DNA of 32,361 nt from Anaerolineaceae bacterium UBA5838 (lineage in GTDB: Bacteria; Chloroflexota; Anaerolineae; Anaerolineales; Anaerolineaceae): NCBI GenBank assembly GCA_002432795.1, contig DJGU01000027.1, forward strand, positions 570 through 32,930. The letters are read 5' to 3'. Position 1 is the stretch's first letter. Each line of letters begins with the position of its first letter. The translations under genes and the position numbers were made by a program. Below, piece by piece: positions 1 to 7,700 of this stretch. The notes under the pieces were generated by a model that searched no databases, was not told the DNA's origin, and worked only from the letters and a program-made list of their open reading frames with translations.

Positions 1-49
1 TATGCAAATATGAAACAGTAACTCTATAGTGTAAGAGCAACATGATAAT

Positions 50-82
50 GTCCTATTCTGGCAATTTAGAAACGTCCTATTC
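50..82. repeat. Direct repeats GTCCTATTC at the end of the IS remnant
   Basis: GTCCTATTC occurs at 50-58 and again at 74-82, a 24-base period, just beyond and over the last codons of the transposase remnant. Short direct repeats in the terminal region fit transposase-binding sites at an IS end. The opposite end of the element is not in the window, so the true boundary cannot be fixed. Confidence 0.4.
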
Positions 83-512
83 GGTCAATAACGTCGTCAA
101 TAGAGGTTTGCCATTTATCTTTTTTCCATAGGTTCTCCAGGGGTGGTCATAAGCCGGGGGAGCGGTTTGGCTTCAGCCGATTTGGTCGATACAATAACTC
201 CTGTTTGGGTCTCTTCTCAATCTCTTTCAGGGTCAACAGATGGCCATCAAACCAGGCTGAGATCGAACCAGTATAGTCACGGGTAATCAGGACTTCCTGC
301 CTGGCATAATAATAAGCTGGATGATTGGTCACGATTTGGTAGACCCTGCCAGCATAATGGATTTGCAGCGTTGCTGTAATCTTTCTGAAGTCGTGGATGG
401 AGAAGAGAAAGTCCAGATCCAGGGTTGCATCCAGGGGGCGATGAAAGTCGATGTCTGAGCCAGGCATGACAGTAAAAGCGTTTAAGTCTTTCTTTGGCTC
501 CTGACCTCCTTA
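77..512 (-). pseudogene. Remnant of an ISNCY/IS481-like DDE transposase, C-terminal part, frameshifted
   Basis: The open minus-strand frame runs from a stop at 510-512 to a stop at 147-149. It carries transposase C-terminal features: FHRPL, then DLDFLF, then a Y-x-G-R-V-Y-Q-I segment, then a W-x-D-G-H-L segment. The N-terminal DNA-binding half and the DDE catalytic core are absent. Near the end, in a run of five C's around 152-156, the frame ends in NRSPGL-stop. The next frame continues with P-A-Y-D-H-P-W-R and runs to a TAG at 77-79. DHPWR is the usual tail motif of this transposase group, recalled from family knowledge. The simplest reading is a 5'-deleted transposase with a frameshift in the C run. 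Exact IS family assignment is uncertain. Confidence 0.7.
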
Positions 513-532
513 CACTATTCTGCCTGAGAATG

Positions 533-561
533 TTGACATTGATTCTCAGTTATAATATTGT
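533..561 (+). promoter_or_regulatory. Candidate sigma-70-type promoter for the C39-like peptidase
   Basis: A perfect TTGACA at 533-538 is followed after 17 bases by TATTGT (556-561, 4 of 6 to consensus). A perfect TATAAT lies at 551-556, but only 12 bases from the TTGACA, so the two perfect boxes cannot be used together. Either -10 would place the start of transcription shortly before the AAGGA ribosome site at 573-577. Confidence 0.45.
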
Positions 562-582
562 TTAAATTCTCTAAGGATTGTT

Positions 583-1341
583 ATGACTTTTATGAAAACA
601 AGAAGATGGGATATTGTCAAAAAGGTTTTCCTCACAACCCTTTTTGTCTTTGCCATTTTGACTATTTCCACGCCAGCGGACGCCCAGGGACCTAATCCAA
701 TTAATGGATCACTACCACCAAATAGCAAATTTCCTGACACTAATGATCGGCTGTATCAACAGAAGTTGAACCAGGTAACGCGAAATCAAATTCAAGCTGC
801 AGATACCTTGAGAGAAGTTTTGTATGTTGGCACCATGGGGCAATTTCGAGAACCTGAAGATTCAGATTATGTTAACTATTGTGGTCCCTCGTCCACCCAA
901 ATTGCTTTGAGGGCAAGGACAACTGAAATTCCCGAACTGGATGAGATAGCCGAATGCGAACAAATAATCCCCCGTTGGGGGGTATATATGACCAATGTCA
1001 CGGATTGTTTAAATCAATACCTTGATTCTGATTTTTATTGGACCGATATCGCCGAAAGCAAAGATGAACTGGCAAGTTGGCTAAAGACTGATGTTGATCA
1101 GGGCTATGCACTTATTACCGGAGTTTTTACCACTTATATGCGAGGGTGGAATGGTTACTCAACCTCTCATATCATAACCTTGTATGGTTATGATTATAGT
1201 TACGAGGTTTTTTCCGACAAAATGGTATATTATGTTGATACAGCGTCAAAATTGGCGGGTTATAGTGGCCCATATTTTAATATTGTCACTTTGGATGCTA
1301 TTTGGAGTTTTGTTAGTTGGAACAATGTTCAATCCTGGTAA
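583..1341 (+). CDS. Secreted C39-like (papain-fold) cysteine peptidase
   Basis: This 252-residue protein starts at ATG 583, five bases after AAGGA. A second ATG at 592 is too far from that site. Residues 1-35 form a signal peptide: basic TRRWDIVKK, a hydrophobic stretch at 15-30, and a likely cleavage after ADA before Gln35. The mature part has the peptidase C39-like layout: Cys100 in N-Y-C-G-P-S-S, His196 in T-S-H-I-I-T-L-Y-G-Y-D and Asp219 in Y-Y-V-D-T. These would be the catalytic triad. Similar secreted proteins with a YCGP motif occur in actinobacteria and Chloroflexota, mostly uncharacterised. The substrate is unknown. The lipoprotein gene follows after 70 bases on the same strand and may be co-transcribed. 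The catalytic assignment comes from motifs only. Confidence 0.72.
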   Translation: MTFMKTRRWDIVKKVFLTTLFVFAILTISTPADAQGPNPINGSLPPNSKFPDTNDRLYQQKLNQVTRNQIQAADTLREVLYVGTMGQFREPEDSDYVNYCGPSSTQIALRARTTEIPELDEIAECEQIIPRWGVYMTNVTDCLNQYLDSDFYWTDIAESKDELASWLKTDVDQGYALITGVFTTYMRGWNGYSTSHIITLYGYDYSYEVFSDKMVYYVDTASKLAGYSGPYFNIVTLDAIWSFVSWNNVQSW

Positions 1342-1411
1342 TTTGCTCTGCACTTTGCGGAAATAGGTTCTTTCCGGATAACAGCACTCTCTAAGTAGAA
1401 AAGATCATCAA

Positions 1412-2653
1412 ATGAGAACAAAAATCAATTTGTTTATCTCAGCATTGATTTTTTTATCCTTCGGAGCAGGGTGCTCTGCAGGAAGATTCCAGACTGAGTC
1501 GATCTCAAACAAAACCGCAAGTGATCCAACGTTAACCGAACCACCACTGACCACCACGATTCCTGTTCTGAACTCTAGCAATATACCCGACCAGGATGTT
1601 GAAAAGAAGTTTACCTATTTTCTTGACCAAGCAGCAATAGATCAATACTGCCTTGAGTTTCCAATGCTCACTATCTACAAGGCAAAGGATATTGGCGATC
1701 AATTCTATGTTGGAGTGCTGGAGCAGAATAACATTTCTCTTGTTTCTCCTGAAGATGGCGGTCTCTACCCAATATTCACTCCCGAGTTTTCTCAAGGTCA
1801 CTTATTGATGATCGATTATGAGTATCCCTGGTATGGTTACATAATGGTAGATTCGCCAAATGGGCTGGGTGATTGGAATTTCCATATTGTTAACCTGGAA
1901 GACGGATCGAATACAATCATCGCAAATAAGGAACTTTACAATTCAGTTCCACTGCATGTTTATTCCTCAATTGATTCGGGAATATTGTATTTATCAACAT
2001 CAACATTTAAAGATGATTTTGCTATTAATTCCAGTAGTGTGTATGCGATCGATCTGACGACAAATAAGGCAGCGCTATTGATCGATAATCACGATATGGA
2101 TACATTTATGTCGGTGATTTCTGCTTCAAATGGATATTTGTTGATCGAGAATGATCCTCCCAAAGGCCAACCAACCTTGCACATATCCTTATTTGATATC
2201 GCAAATAAAGCCTGGATCGACCTCCCACAGGAATATCCTGCGAGTATGCCAAGTATGGAGTATCCCTATCTGATCTGGAAAAACAGCAATCGTTTTGAAG
2301 AACCTTTCAGTTTTACTGTTTTCAACATGGATACAGGCGTCTCGGTTGTGAGAAATATCACAGGGAGAGACGCCTATGATCCGATAATTTCTAATGGTTT
2401 TGCGATTGTGCATGCATCGACGGGAAAGGATCGGTCTACGAATTCGGTGATCTTGTACTCCCTTGATGGTTGGGAAATTTACGCGATTAAGATTGGGATT
2501 GATAACATCTTTGCCGCTGATGCTTACATTTATCATGGCAATGTAATTTTCAATTTCCGGGAGACGGCAAGTTTTTCCGATTTTTCCAGTTTTTTATGTA
2601 AAATCCCCCTCGATACCGTGATCTCTGGATCACTCGTCGGTATTGAGGATTAG
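1412..2653 (+). CDS. Lipoprotein of unknown function, likely beta-propeller-like
   Basis: This 413-residue protein begins with a lipoprotein signal peptide: K4, a hydrophobic run at 6-17 and a G-A-G-C lipobox with Cys21 as the lipid-modified residue. A Ser/Thr/Pro-rich spacer (about 25-58) follows, as in other surface lipoproteins of this window. The remaining 350 residues are beta-rich, with repeated hydrophobic strands and turn motifs such as LEDGSN, LTTNKA, NMDTG and YSLDG at roughly 40-55 residue spacing. This suggests a WD40/TolB-like propeller, but no family signature was recognised and no catalytic motif is visible. It has no strong ribosome site (AGAAAAG at 1396-1402). Function is unknown. 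Its position beside the secreted peptidase suggests a shared extracellular role. Confidence 0.65.
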   Translation: MRTKINLFISALIFLSFGAGCSAGRFQTESISNKTASDPTLTEPPLTTTIPVLNSSNIPDQDVEKKFTYFLDQAAIDQYCLEFPMLTIYKAKDIGDQFYVGVLEQNNISLVSPEDGGLYPIFTPEFSQGHLLMIDYEYPWYGYIMVDSPNGLGDWNFHIVNLEDGSNTIIANKELYNSVPLHVYSSIDSGILYLSTSTFKDDFAINSSSVYAIDLTTNKAALLIDNHDMDTFMSVISASNGYLLIENDPPKGQPTLHISLFDIANKAWIDLPQEYPASMPSMEYPYLIWKNSNRFEEPFSFTVFNMDTGVSVVRNITGRDAYDPIISNGFAIVHASTGKDRSTNSVILYSLDGWEIYAIKIGIDNIFAADAYIYHGNVIFNFRETASFSDFSSFLCKIPLDTVISGSLVGIED

Positions 2654-2999
2654 AGAAATGCGTTTGGTATGCTTTGTTTGTGTCGGCTGGTCTCAAGAAT
2701 TACGCCTTTAATTTTGGAAAATTTTTAGTGGGAAGAATTGTGGATCAATAGACCTTTTGCTAAATGGGGAACGAACCGTTCGATTGTTGAGAAAATCACT
2801 GAAGGACAGGAACGTCCAAAACATCATCCGGCCGGACGCGGTCTCAGTTTCCATCTCTCATCCTTAGGAAAGTTGTACCAGGCGAACAACTTACAATTGT
2901 TCTGCTTAACTTTCAAAAATGATAACAATTGTATTGAGTCGAAAATTGAGTTTTGTTTTGTATTAAAAAAAGAAGACACTCGATTCAAAAAAGTTATAT
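2654..2999. other. Non-coding spacer with a pair of inverted 10-mers
   Basis: This 346-base AT-rich stretch lies between the lipoprotein gene and the convergent esterase gene. The only structure seen is TACAATTGTT at 2892-2901 and its exact reverse complement AACAATTGTA at 2924-2933, separated by 22 bases, plus the small palindrome CGAACCGTTCG at 2772-2782. No T-run follows the pair, so it is a weak terminator candidate. Open frames here have no ribosome site and no family signal. Confidence 0.4.
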
Positions 3000-3827
3000 T
3001 CATTGATCAATCGTGCCGAAGAGGAATGTCAGCGGTATGTGGACCCTATTTCCCCAGGTCGTGGTGGTATGATCCTCCCCGGCAAAGTACCAGCTGGCAA
3101 AATCCTTGCCCTCACGATATCCTTTCTGGCGCAAAAGGGCATCCACCCTGGTTTGCCAGGGTTCATAGTCACTGTCAAGCCCCTCACTGCCGTGGTCAAA
3201 GTAGAGCTTGTGCAGACCGGGTTGGGGGAGGTGCTCATCAAGATAATCCAGCATTCCCTCACCAAGCGCTGGCCAATGCGTGGAAAGGCAGGCAGCTTTT
3301 CCGAAGGTTCCGGGGTATTCACATAAGGCATAGAGCGAGATCAGTCCGCCCAGGCTTGACCCCATCAGGGCGGTGTTTTCGGGATCCGGGAGGGTGCGGT
3401 AGCGTTGGTCGATGGCTGGTTTGAGGGTGCCAACCATCCATTCAAGATAGAGGTCAGATACTAATTTGCTTGTTGCGGTCTTACTTAATGGGCTGCTTTC
3501 TTCGGAGAGGTCAATCTCCAGGGCATTGCTGAGCGCTTTAGCTGGCAGATAATCGCCTGGACGGTTGAGGGTGCTTGAGATGGCAACTACGACAGGTGGA
3601 AAGATCTTTTCCTCCTCTGCAAGGCGGGTGATAGCCTGGTGAATTTTCCAACCTCCTGTCTCTTTCTTCCAGCGATCGAAAACAGTCTGCCCATCCTGTA
3701 TATAGAGGACGGGAAAAGACTGGCTTGGATTGGCATGGTAAGCTTCCGGCAGCCAAACATCCACCCGTCTGCGATTGAGACCAGCAATATTAAGATCCCG
3801 ATGCGTTTCTAACTGTGCTTTTTCCAT
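3000..3827 (-). CDS. Esterase-D-like alpha/beta hydrolase
   Basis: The 275-residue protein matches the putative esterase family (PF00756 type; enterochelin esterase, esterase D and siderophore hydrolase relatives). Typical motifs appear in order: V-W-L-P-E-A-Y near the N-terminus, F-P-V-L-Y-I-Q-D-G-Q (38-47), the nucleophile elbow G-S-S-L-G (156-160, Ser158), an acid candidate in Y-F-D-H-G-S-E-G-L-D-S-D (Asp211 or Asp218), and His253 in G-E-D-H-T. No signal peptide is seen, so it is probably cytosolic. The length is normal for the family. The start at 3827 is the first ATG, and its promoter and that of the divergent membrane-protein gene share a short spacer. The substrate cannot be named. 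Confidence 0.8.
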   Translation of the reverse strand: MEKAQLETHRDLNIAGLNRRRVDVWLPEAYHANPSQSFPVLYIQDGQTVFDRWKKETGGWKIHQAITRLAEEEKIFPPVVVAISSTLNRPGDYLPAKALSNALEIDLSEESSPLSKTATSKLVSDLYLEWMVGTLKPAIDQRYRTLPDPENTALMGSSLGGLISLYALCEYPGTFGKAACLSTHWPALGEGMLDYLDEHLPQPGLHKLYFDHGSEGLDSDYEPWQTRVDALLRQKGYREGKDFASWYFAGEDHTTTTWGNRVHIPLTFLFGTIDQ

Positions 3828-3846
3828 GTCCGAACCTGTTCAATTA

Positions 3847-3875
3847 ATTATACGAGTATAATGACCTCATTCCAA
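3847..3875 (-). promoter_or_regulatory. Overlapping divergent -10 elements between esterase and membrane-protein genes
   Basis: On the minus strand TTGGAA (3875-3870), a 17-base spacer and TATAAT (3852-3847) form a plausible promoter for the esterase gene, with a leader of about 14 bases. On the plus strand a perfect TATAAT lies at 3857-3862, only four bases away, without a good -35. The two -10 boxes are nearly back to back, so the promoters probably compete. Confidence 0.5.
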
Positions 3876-3888
3876 ACGGAGGTTCTTC

Positions 3889-4449
3889 ATGAAAAGTTAT
3901 CGTTTAGATCCAGACAAGCTAAAGGCACAAACGCGCAACACTATTTTGATGTACGGGATCACCCTGGTGGTTCTCCTGGTTTTGAATTACTTAAGGTATC
4001 GTGGGCAGGAGCTAAACACCACCACCGTTTTGTTGTTCGGTTTGATTGTGGTCATGTTTGTGGTGGTTGGCTGGAATTCCATCAGGCAGCGCAAAGCTAT
4101 TTGGGATCAGTATGAAATAATTGTGGATGAAACAGGTATCAAGCAAAGGCAGCCTAAGGCGGCCGATATGTTCCTGCCACGAGCAGAAATCACGAATACG
4201 AAAGAATCCAAATACGGGTTGACATTGATGGTTAAGGATGGTCAGCCTGTGATGGGGATACCGAAATTGCTTAGGCCAGCAGACTATGAAGAAATTAAGG
4301 AAATTGTTAATGGATGGCTGGGTGAATCCAAGCCGGTGGTGCTGGATGTGAATGCTATCGAAGAGGCTATGCAGACCGAAGTGGAACCTGAGGATCTGTC
4401 AATTGAAATACCGGAAGACCAGCAGCCTCCTGAGTTGCCAGAAGCTTAA
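3889..4449 (+). CDS. Two-TM membrane protein with a C-terminal PH-like cytosolic domain
   Basis: The protein has 186 residues and starts at ATG 3889, six bases after a strong GGAGG site; an earlier start at 3861 is less likely. Two hydrophobic helices lie at about 18-34 and 45-62, joined by a short loop (RYRGQELN). Residues 72-145 alternate strands in a pattern like bacterial PH/YcxB-like domains (Y-E-I-I-V-D-E-T-G-I-K, then L-P-R-A-E-I). They end in an amphipathic helix at about 130-144, as PH folds do. The tail (150-186) is acidic and Pro-rich. This topology is common in small bacterial membrane proteins of unknown role. Function is not assigned. A shared bidirectional terminator separates it from the convergent acetyltransferase gene. 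Confidence 0.6.
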   Translation: MKSYRLDPDKLKAQTRNTILMYGITLVVLLVLNYLRYRGQELNTTTVLLFGLIVVMFVVVGWNSIRQRKAIWDQYEIIVDETGIKQRQPKAADMFLPRAEITNTKESKYGLTLMVKDGQPVMGIPKLLRPADYEEIKEIVNGWLGESKPVVLDVNAIEEAMQTEVEPEDLSIEIPEDQQPPELPEA

Positions 4450-4467
4450 CAAACTCCTCTATAAATC

Positions 4468-4499
4468 AAAAAGCCCAAAGAGATAACTTTGGGCTTTTT
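4468..4499. terminator. Bidirectional intrinsic terminator
   Basis: The arms AAAAAGCCCAAAG (4468-4480) and CTTTGGGCTTTTT (4487-4499) are exact reverse complements around a six-base loop. They give a T-run on both strands. The hairpin sits between the convergent genes ending at 4449 and 4500, so it can end both transcripts. Confidence 0.9.
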
Positions 4500-5042
4500 C
4501 TATAGTTTTTTGATCATCTTCCAGGCTGGCTCACGGCAGTTCTGCCACTCACCATATTGGTCCTGATAGCGCCAGACACCCGGGTCAGGACCGATCATTC
4601 GATAACCATGTTTCTCATACATGCGGCGTGCCAGTAGGTTGGTACGTGCCACATTTAACCTCAGGAACCGAAAGCCTCTTTCCCGTAAAAAGCCTTCAAT
4701 CATTTCAAGCATGAAACCGCCCAGTCCCTGGTCGCGATATGGAGGTTTTATGCGGAAAGAAAAAAGGTAGGCCTGGAAAACTCCATCTGCAAGTTCACGC
4801 TGACGCGAAAGCAGCAATATAAAAACCTGTCCGATCACTTCCTTGGTGGCGTTCTCAGCCACCCAGATCAGAGTATTCCCGCCGAGACTATTCTCATAAT
4901 GCTGTTGGTAAAGCTTGCGAAAATGGGCATATTCGCCGTCCCATTCCAGCGCGGGCAAATCTGCCTTTTCCAGCGGGCGGATGTGAATCCCCTCACCGGA
5001 GGGCATGATGTAATCAGCCACGAGTGTTATGCAGTGGTTCAT
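4500..5042 (-). CDS. GNAT-family N-acetyltransferase
   Basis: This 180-residue protein has the acetyl-CoA pyrophosphate-binding motif R103-D-Q-G-L-G-G, preceded by the strand A-Y-L-F-S-F-R-I-K. It continues into the helix with E-M-I-E-G-F-L-R and motif B (N-V-A-R-T-N-L-L-A-R-R-M-Y-E-K-H-G-Y). This is the standard order of a GNAT fold. The substrate, a small molecule or a protein amine, is unknown. The ATG overlaps the stop of the upstream CCA-transferase gene by four bases (ATGA), which indicates translational coupling. An internal Met13 would also leave a complete domain, but the overlap favours the longer form. Confidence 0.85.
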   Translation of the reverse strand: MNHCITLVADYIMPSGEGIHIRPLEKADLPALEWDGEYAHFRKLYQQHYENSLGGNTLIWVAENATKEVIGQVFILLLSRQRELADGVFQAYLFSFRIKPPYRDQGLGGFMLEMIEGFLRERGFRFLRLNVARTNLLARRMYEKHGYRMIGPDPGVWRYQDQYGEWQNCREPAWKMIKKL

Positions 5043-7678
5043 TCCTCTTCAAGCAGCCTGTGTAAGAGAGCTCTTTCTTCCTCCTCAGTTTGAACCTGCC
5101 CATCCAGCCAGGCTTGTTTGAGAGCGCTCAGGATCTCGTTGTAGCGTGGGGAGGGCGGCAGCCCAAGCCCGCGCAGGTCATTACCCCTCGTAAATGGACG
5201 AACATGCCTGTACTCATCCTGGTAGATTTGCAAGATCTGGCGCAGGTCGGGTTGGTCGCAGGCGGAGAACACCGCCCCGATTGGGATGTCGTGGAAACCC
5301 ATCAGCTTATTTGTTATCTGGCTTGGTCTTTTCCCTGCTAATGTAGGCAGCAGCTGCCATAATTTTTGCGTTTGTTCGATCCAGTCCAGCATCTTCGCGG
5401 AGAGGCGCAAGCGCAGTCCAACGGCTTGCAGATCTTCAGGCGGCAAATCCTGCAGCCACAGGCACCAGGAGATTTGCAGCATGTTCTCAGGGACTGGAAT
5501 TTGCTCAGCTTGTGAGAGTGCTCTGAGCCCGCGCGCCAGGCGATCAGTGGTTTGATCGTCCCAGGGCAGGGCAGGTTCGATCGCGGCTAATATTCCCAGC
5601 GTCCCAAGCTGCCTGAGCATTTCCGGTGCCTTGCTTTCGTTGAAGATCAACTCAAATTCATGCGTCAGGCGTGCGCCGCTTATTTCGGCAACAAGCGGCA
5701 GGCTGGCTTCGATCAGGCTGAGGGTCTGAGGCTCAATCTCGAAATTGAAGCGGGTCGCGAAGCGGACTGCCCTGAGCATGCGGGTGGCGTCGTCCACGAA
5801 GGACAAGGCGTGCAGCACCCGGATTTGCTTCTGCTGCAGGTCGCTGTAACCTCCCCAAAAATCGAAGATCTTGCCAAAATGGCTGCCGTCCAGGCGCAGG
5901 GCAAGGGTGTTGATGGTGAAATCCCGGCGGTGGAGGTCCATTTTAATGCTGCTACGCTCCACTGTTGGCAGGGCAGCAGGTTTGTTGTAGAACTCAGTGC
6001 GGGCTGAAATCAGGTCGAGATGTTCGGGAATATCAGCCTGGTTAAATCCGTCAGTTTTGTTCCCATCAAGCGCAGCCTCAAGGTTTTCCGGGTTGAGGAT
6101 CCACTTGGCGGTGCCAAAGCGCCTGTGCGCCACCACCCGACCGCCAAATTGACGGGCGAGGTGTTCGGCGAACGCCATAGCATCGCCTTCGATCACGATG
6201 TCAAAATCCTGGCTGGGCAATTGCAGTAACAGATCGCGCACAAATCCACCAACGATGAAGGCTTGCACGCTTTGTTCGTAGGCTTCGTCGGCGACCGCAT
6301 GAAGCAAGCTGCTGCGCGCGGGAGGCAGCGCTTCGGAGAGCAACTCTGCAATCTCATTTTGCGTAGGCAGCTCATCATCGTGATTAAGCGTGCTGATCAG
6401 GTCAGTGCGTGTGACAATACCGATGATTTCGTTCGTCTCAGGATCCAGAACGGGCACCTGTCCCCAGCCACTGGTTGCCATGCGTTCTTTTAGTTTTGAA
6501 ATCGGATCATCCGGAAAGACGCTGACCGAACCGGCAATCATCAGATCTCCAGCGGTTTTGTTGAGCTTGTGTGCAATCGCGCGATCTACGTTGCGGCGGG
6601 TGAGCAAGCCTACCAGCTGTTTGTTTTCCACCACCGGATAGCCTTCAAAACCATAGCGTTTCATCAACTCAGCCGCCTCCACCGCGCTGATATCAGGGCT
6701 AAGAGTCAGAGGATTTTTCGACATCATCTGTCCGACTTCGATACTGGGAGTGACAATCTGGGGAATGAATTCGATCACGCGGCGAGTGACCTCAGCCAGT
6801 TTTGCGTCTGTGATGTTAGCGCTCGAACGCCCTTCTTCCCGAATCAGAGCGGAAGAAGCCCGTTTGTGCCCGCCACCTCCGAATTGAATTGCCAGTTGCG
6901 CCATGTTGACGTTATCGGTGGTGGAGCGGGCAACCAGGCGAATTCCCTGGCGGGTGGAAACTAACAAAACCAAGCCATCCGGATTGAGGAATTCGCGCAT
7001 TTTGTGAGCGACAGTAGATATCTCATCGTTGAGATCATTCGCTATCGCCTTGGCGACCAAAACACTGTAGCCCTCAATATCCAACTGAACCAGGTCCTTT
7101 AACAGGCGGTCGTAGAGCTGCTGCTGCGCGTTTGAAAGTGGTGGGTTGAGGTAGACGGAGGCAATGTTGAGATCGGCACCTTGCTCAAGCAGGAATGCCA
7201 CAGCAAGAGCATCCCGCGTAGTCGTGCAGGTGTAGGTCAGCGAACCGGTATCTTCGTAGATGCCAAGCAGCATTAAGGTGGCTTCGATCGGCGTCAGTGA
7301 CATGTTCAATTCGCGCAACTTCTCCACCAAAATTGTGGTGCATGCGCCTGTTTGATGCAGCTCAACCTCCCAGTCGGGGTGGATTTGTACCTTACGAGGA
7401 TGGTGATCGAGCACAGTGACCTTGGTCTGCTCGTTCATGCCGCGCAAAGTCACCAGGGATTGGGTGTCCACCAGGAATACGCTCTTTATGGTTTCTCGAG
7501 GAAGCGCCTGATAATCCGAGAAGGGTAATTCATTAGCGTAGCGCCGTAAAAATGCTTTGCCGTTGCGGTTGATCTGGCGCGGCAGCAAGGCTATCGCATT
7601 GGGCTGCAGTAAATGCGCCCCAAGCATTGAAGCGAGACCGTCGAGGTCAGTTTGTTCGTGCGTCAGTATCAGGTCCAT
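5039..7678 (-). CDS. DHH-CBS-CCA tRNA nucleotidyltransferase fusion
   Basis: The 879-residue form starting at 7678 (M-D-L-I-L-T-H-E-Q) is used. An in-frame ATG at 7714 would add 12 residues and overlap the upstream gene, and neither start has a clear ribosome site. Residues 1-285 are a DHH/DHHA1 phosphoesterase-like unit, with D-L-D-G-L-A-S near residue 15, D-H-H at 91-93 and G-G-G-G-H-K at 267-272. A pair of CBS domains follows at about 316-432. Residues 470-879 are a class II CCA-adding nucleotidyltransferase: G-G-F-V-R-D-L-L, D-F-D-I-V-I-E with metal ligands Asp491 and Asp493, R-R-D-F-T-I-N, and D-D-A-T-R-M-L-R-A-V-R-F. It matures or repairs the 3' CCA of tRNA in the cytosol. Whether it adds all of CCA, or only CC or A as in some deep-branching bacteria, cannot be told from this view. 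Confidence 0.88.
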   Translation of the reverse strand: MDLILTHEQTDLDGLASMLGAHLLQPNAIALLPRQINRNGKAFLRRYANELPFSDYQALPRETIKSVFLVDTQSLVTLRGMNEQTKVTVLDHHPRKVQIHPDWEVELHQTGACTTILVEKLRELNMSLTPIEATLMLLGIYEDTGSLTYTCTTTRDALAVAFLLEQGADLNIASVYLNPPLSNAQQQLYDRLLKDLVQLDIEGYSVLVAKAIANDLNDEISTVAHKMREFLNPDGLVLLVSTRQGIRLVARSTTDNVNMAQLAIQFGGGGHKRASSALIREEGRSSANITDAKLAEVTRRVIEFIPQIVTPSIEVGQMMSKNPLTLSPDISAVEAAELMKRYGFEGYPVVENKQLVGLLTRRNVDRAIAHKLNKTAGDLMIAGSVSVFPDDPISKLKERMATSGWGQVPVLDPETNEIIGIVTRTDLISTLNHDDELPTQNEIAELLSEALPPARSSLLHAVADEAYEQSVQAFIVGGFVRDLLLQLPSQDFDIVIEGDAMAFAEHLARQFGGRVVAHRRFGTAKWILNPENLEAALDGNKTDGFNQADIPEHLDLISARTEFYNKPAALPTVERSSIKMDLHRRDFTINTLALRLDGSHFGKIFDFWGGYSDLQQKQIRVLHALSFVDDATRMLRAVRFATRFNFEIEPQTLSLIEASLPLVAEISGARLTHEFELIFNESKAPEMLRQLGTLGILAAIEPALPWDDQTTDRLARGLRALSQAEQIPVPENMLQISWCLWLQDLPPEDLQAVGLRLRLSAKMLDWIEQTQKLWQLLPTLAGKRPSQITNKLMGFHDIPIGAVFSACDQPDLRQILQIYQDEYRHVRPFTRGNDLRGLGLPPSPRYNEILSALKQAWLDGQVQTEEEERALLHRLLEEE

Positions 7679-7700
7679 TTTTGCGTCAAAACCCAAAGAC

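Noticed and set aside
533..556. TTGACA and TATAAT as one promoter
   Set aside because: The two perfect boxes are only 12 bases apart, too close for sigma-70; TTGACA pairs better with TATTGT at 556-561.
1358..1376. CGGAAA/TTTCCG hairpin after the C39-like peptidase as a terminator
   Set aside because: The stem is only six pairs and no T-run follows, so transcription into the lipoprotein gene remains likely.
2738..3424. Long plus-strand open frame of 228 codons
   Set aside because: Most of it lies antisense to the esterase gene, which has a full catalytic triad; the frame has no ribosome site and its composition is rich in Arg, Pro, His and Cys, as shadows usually are.
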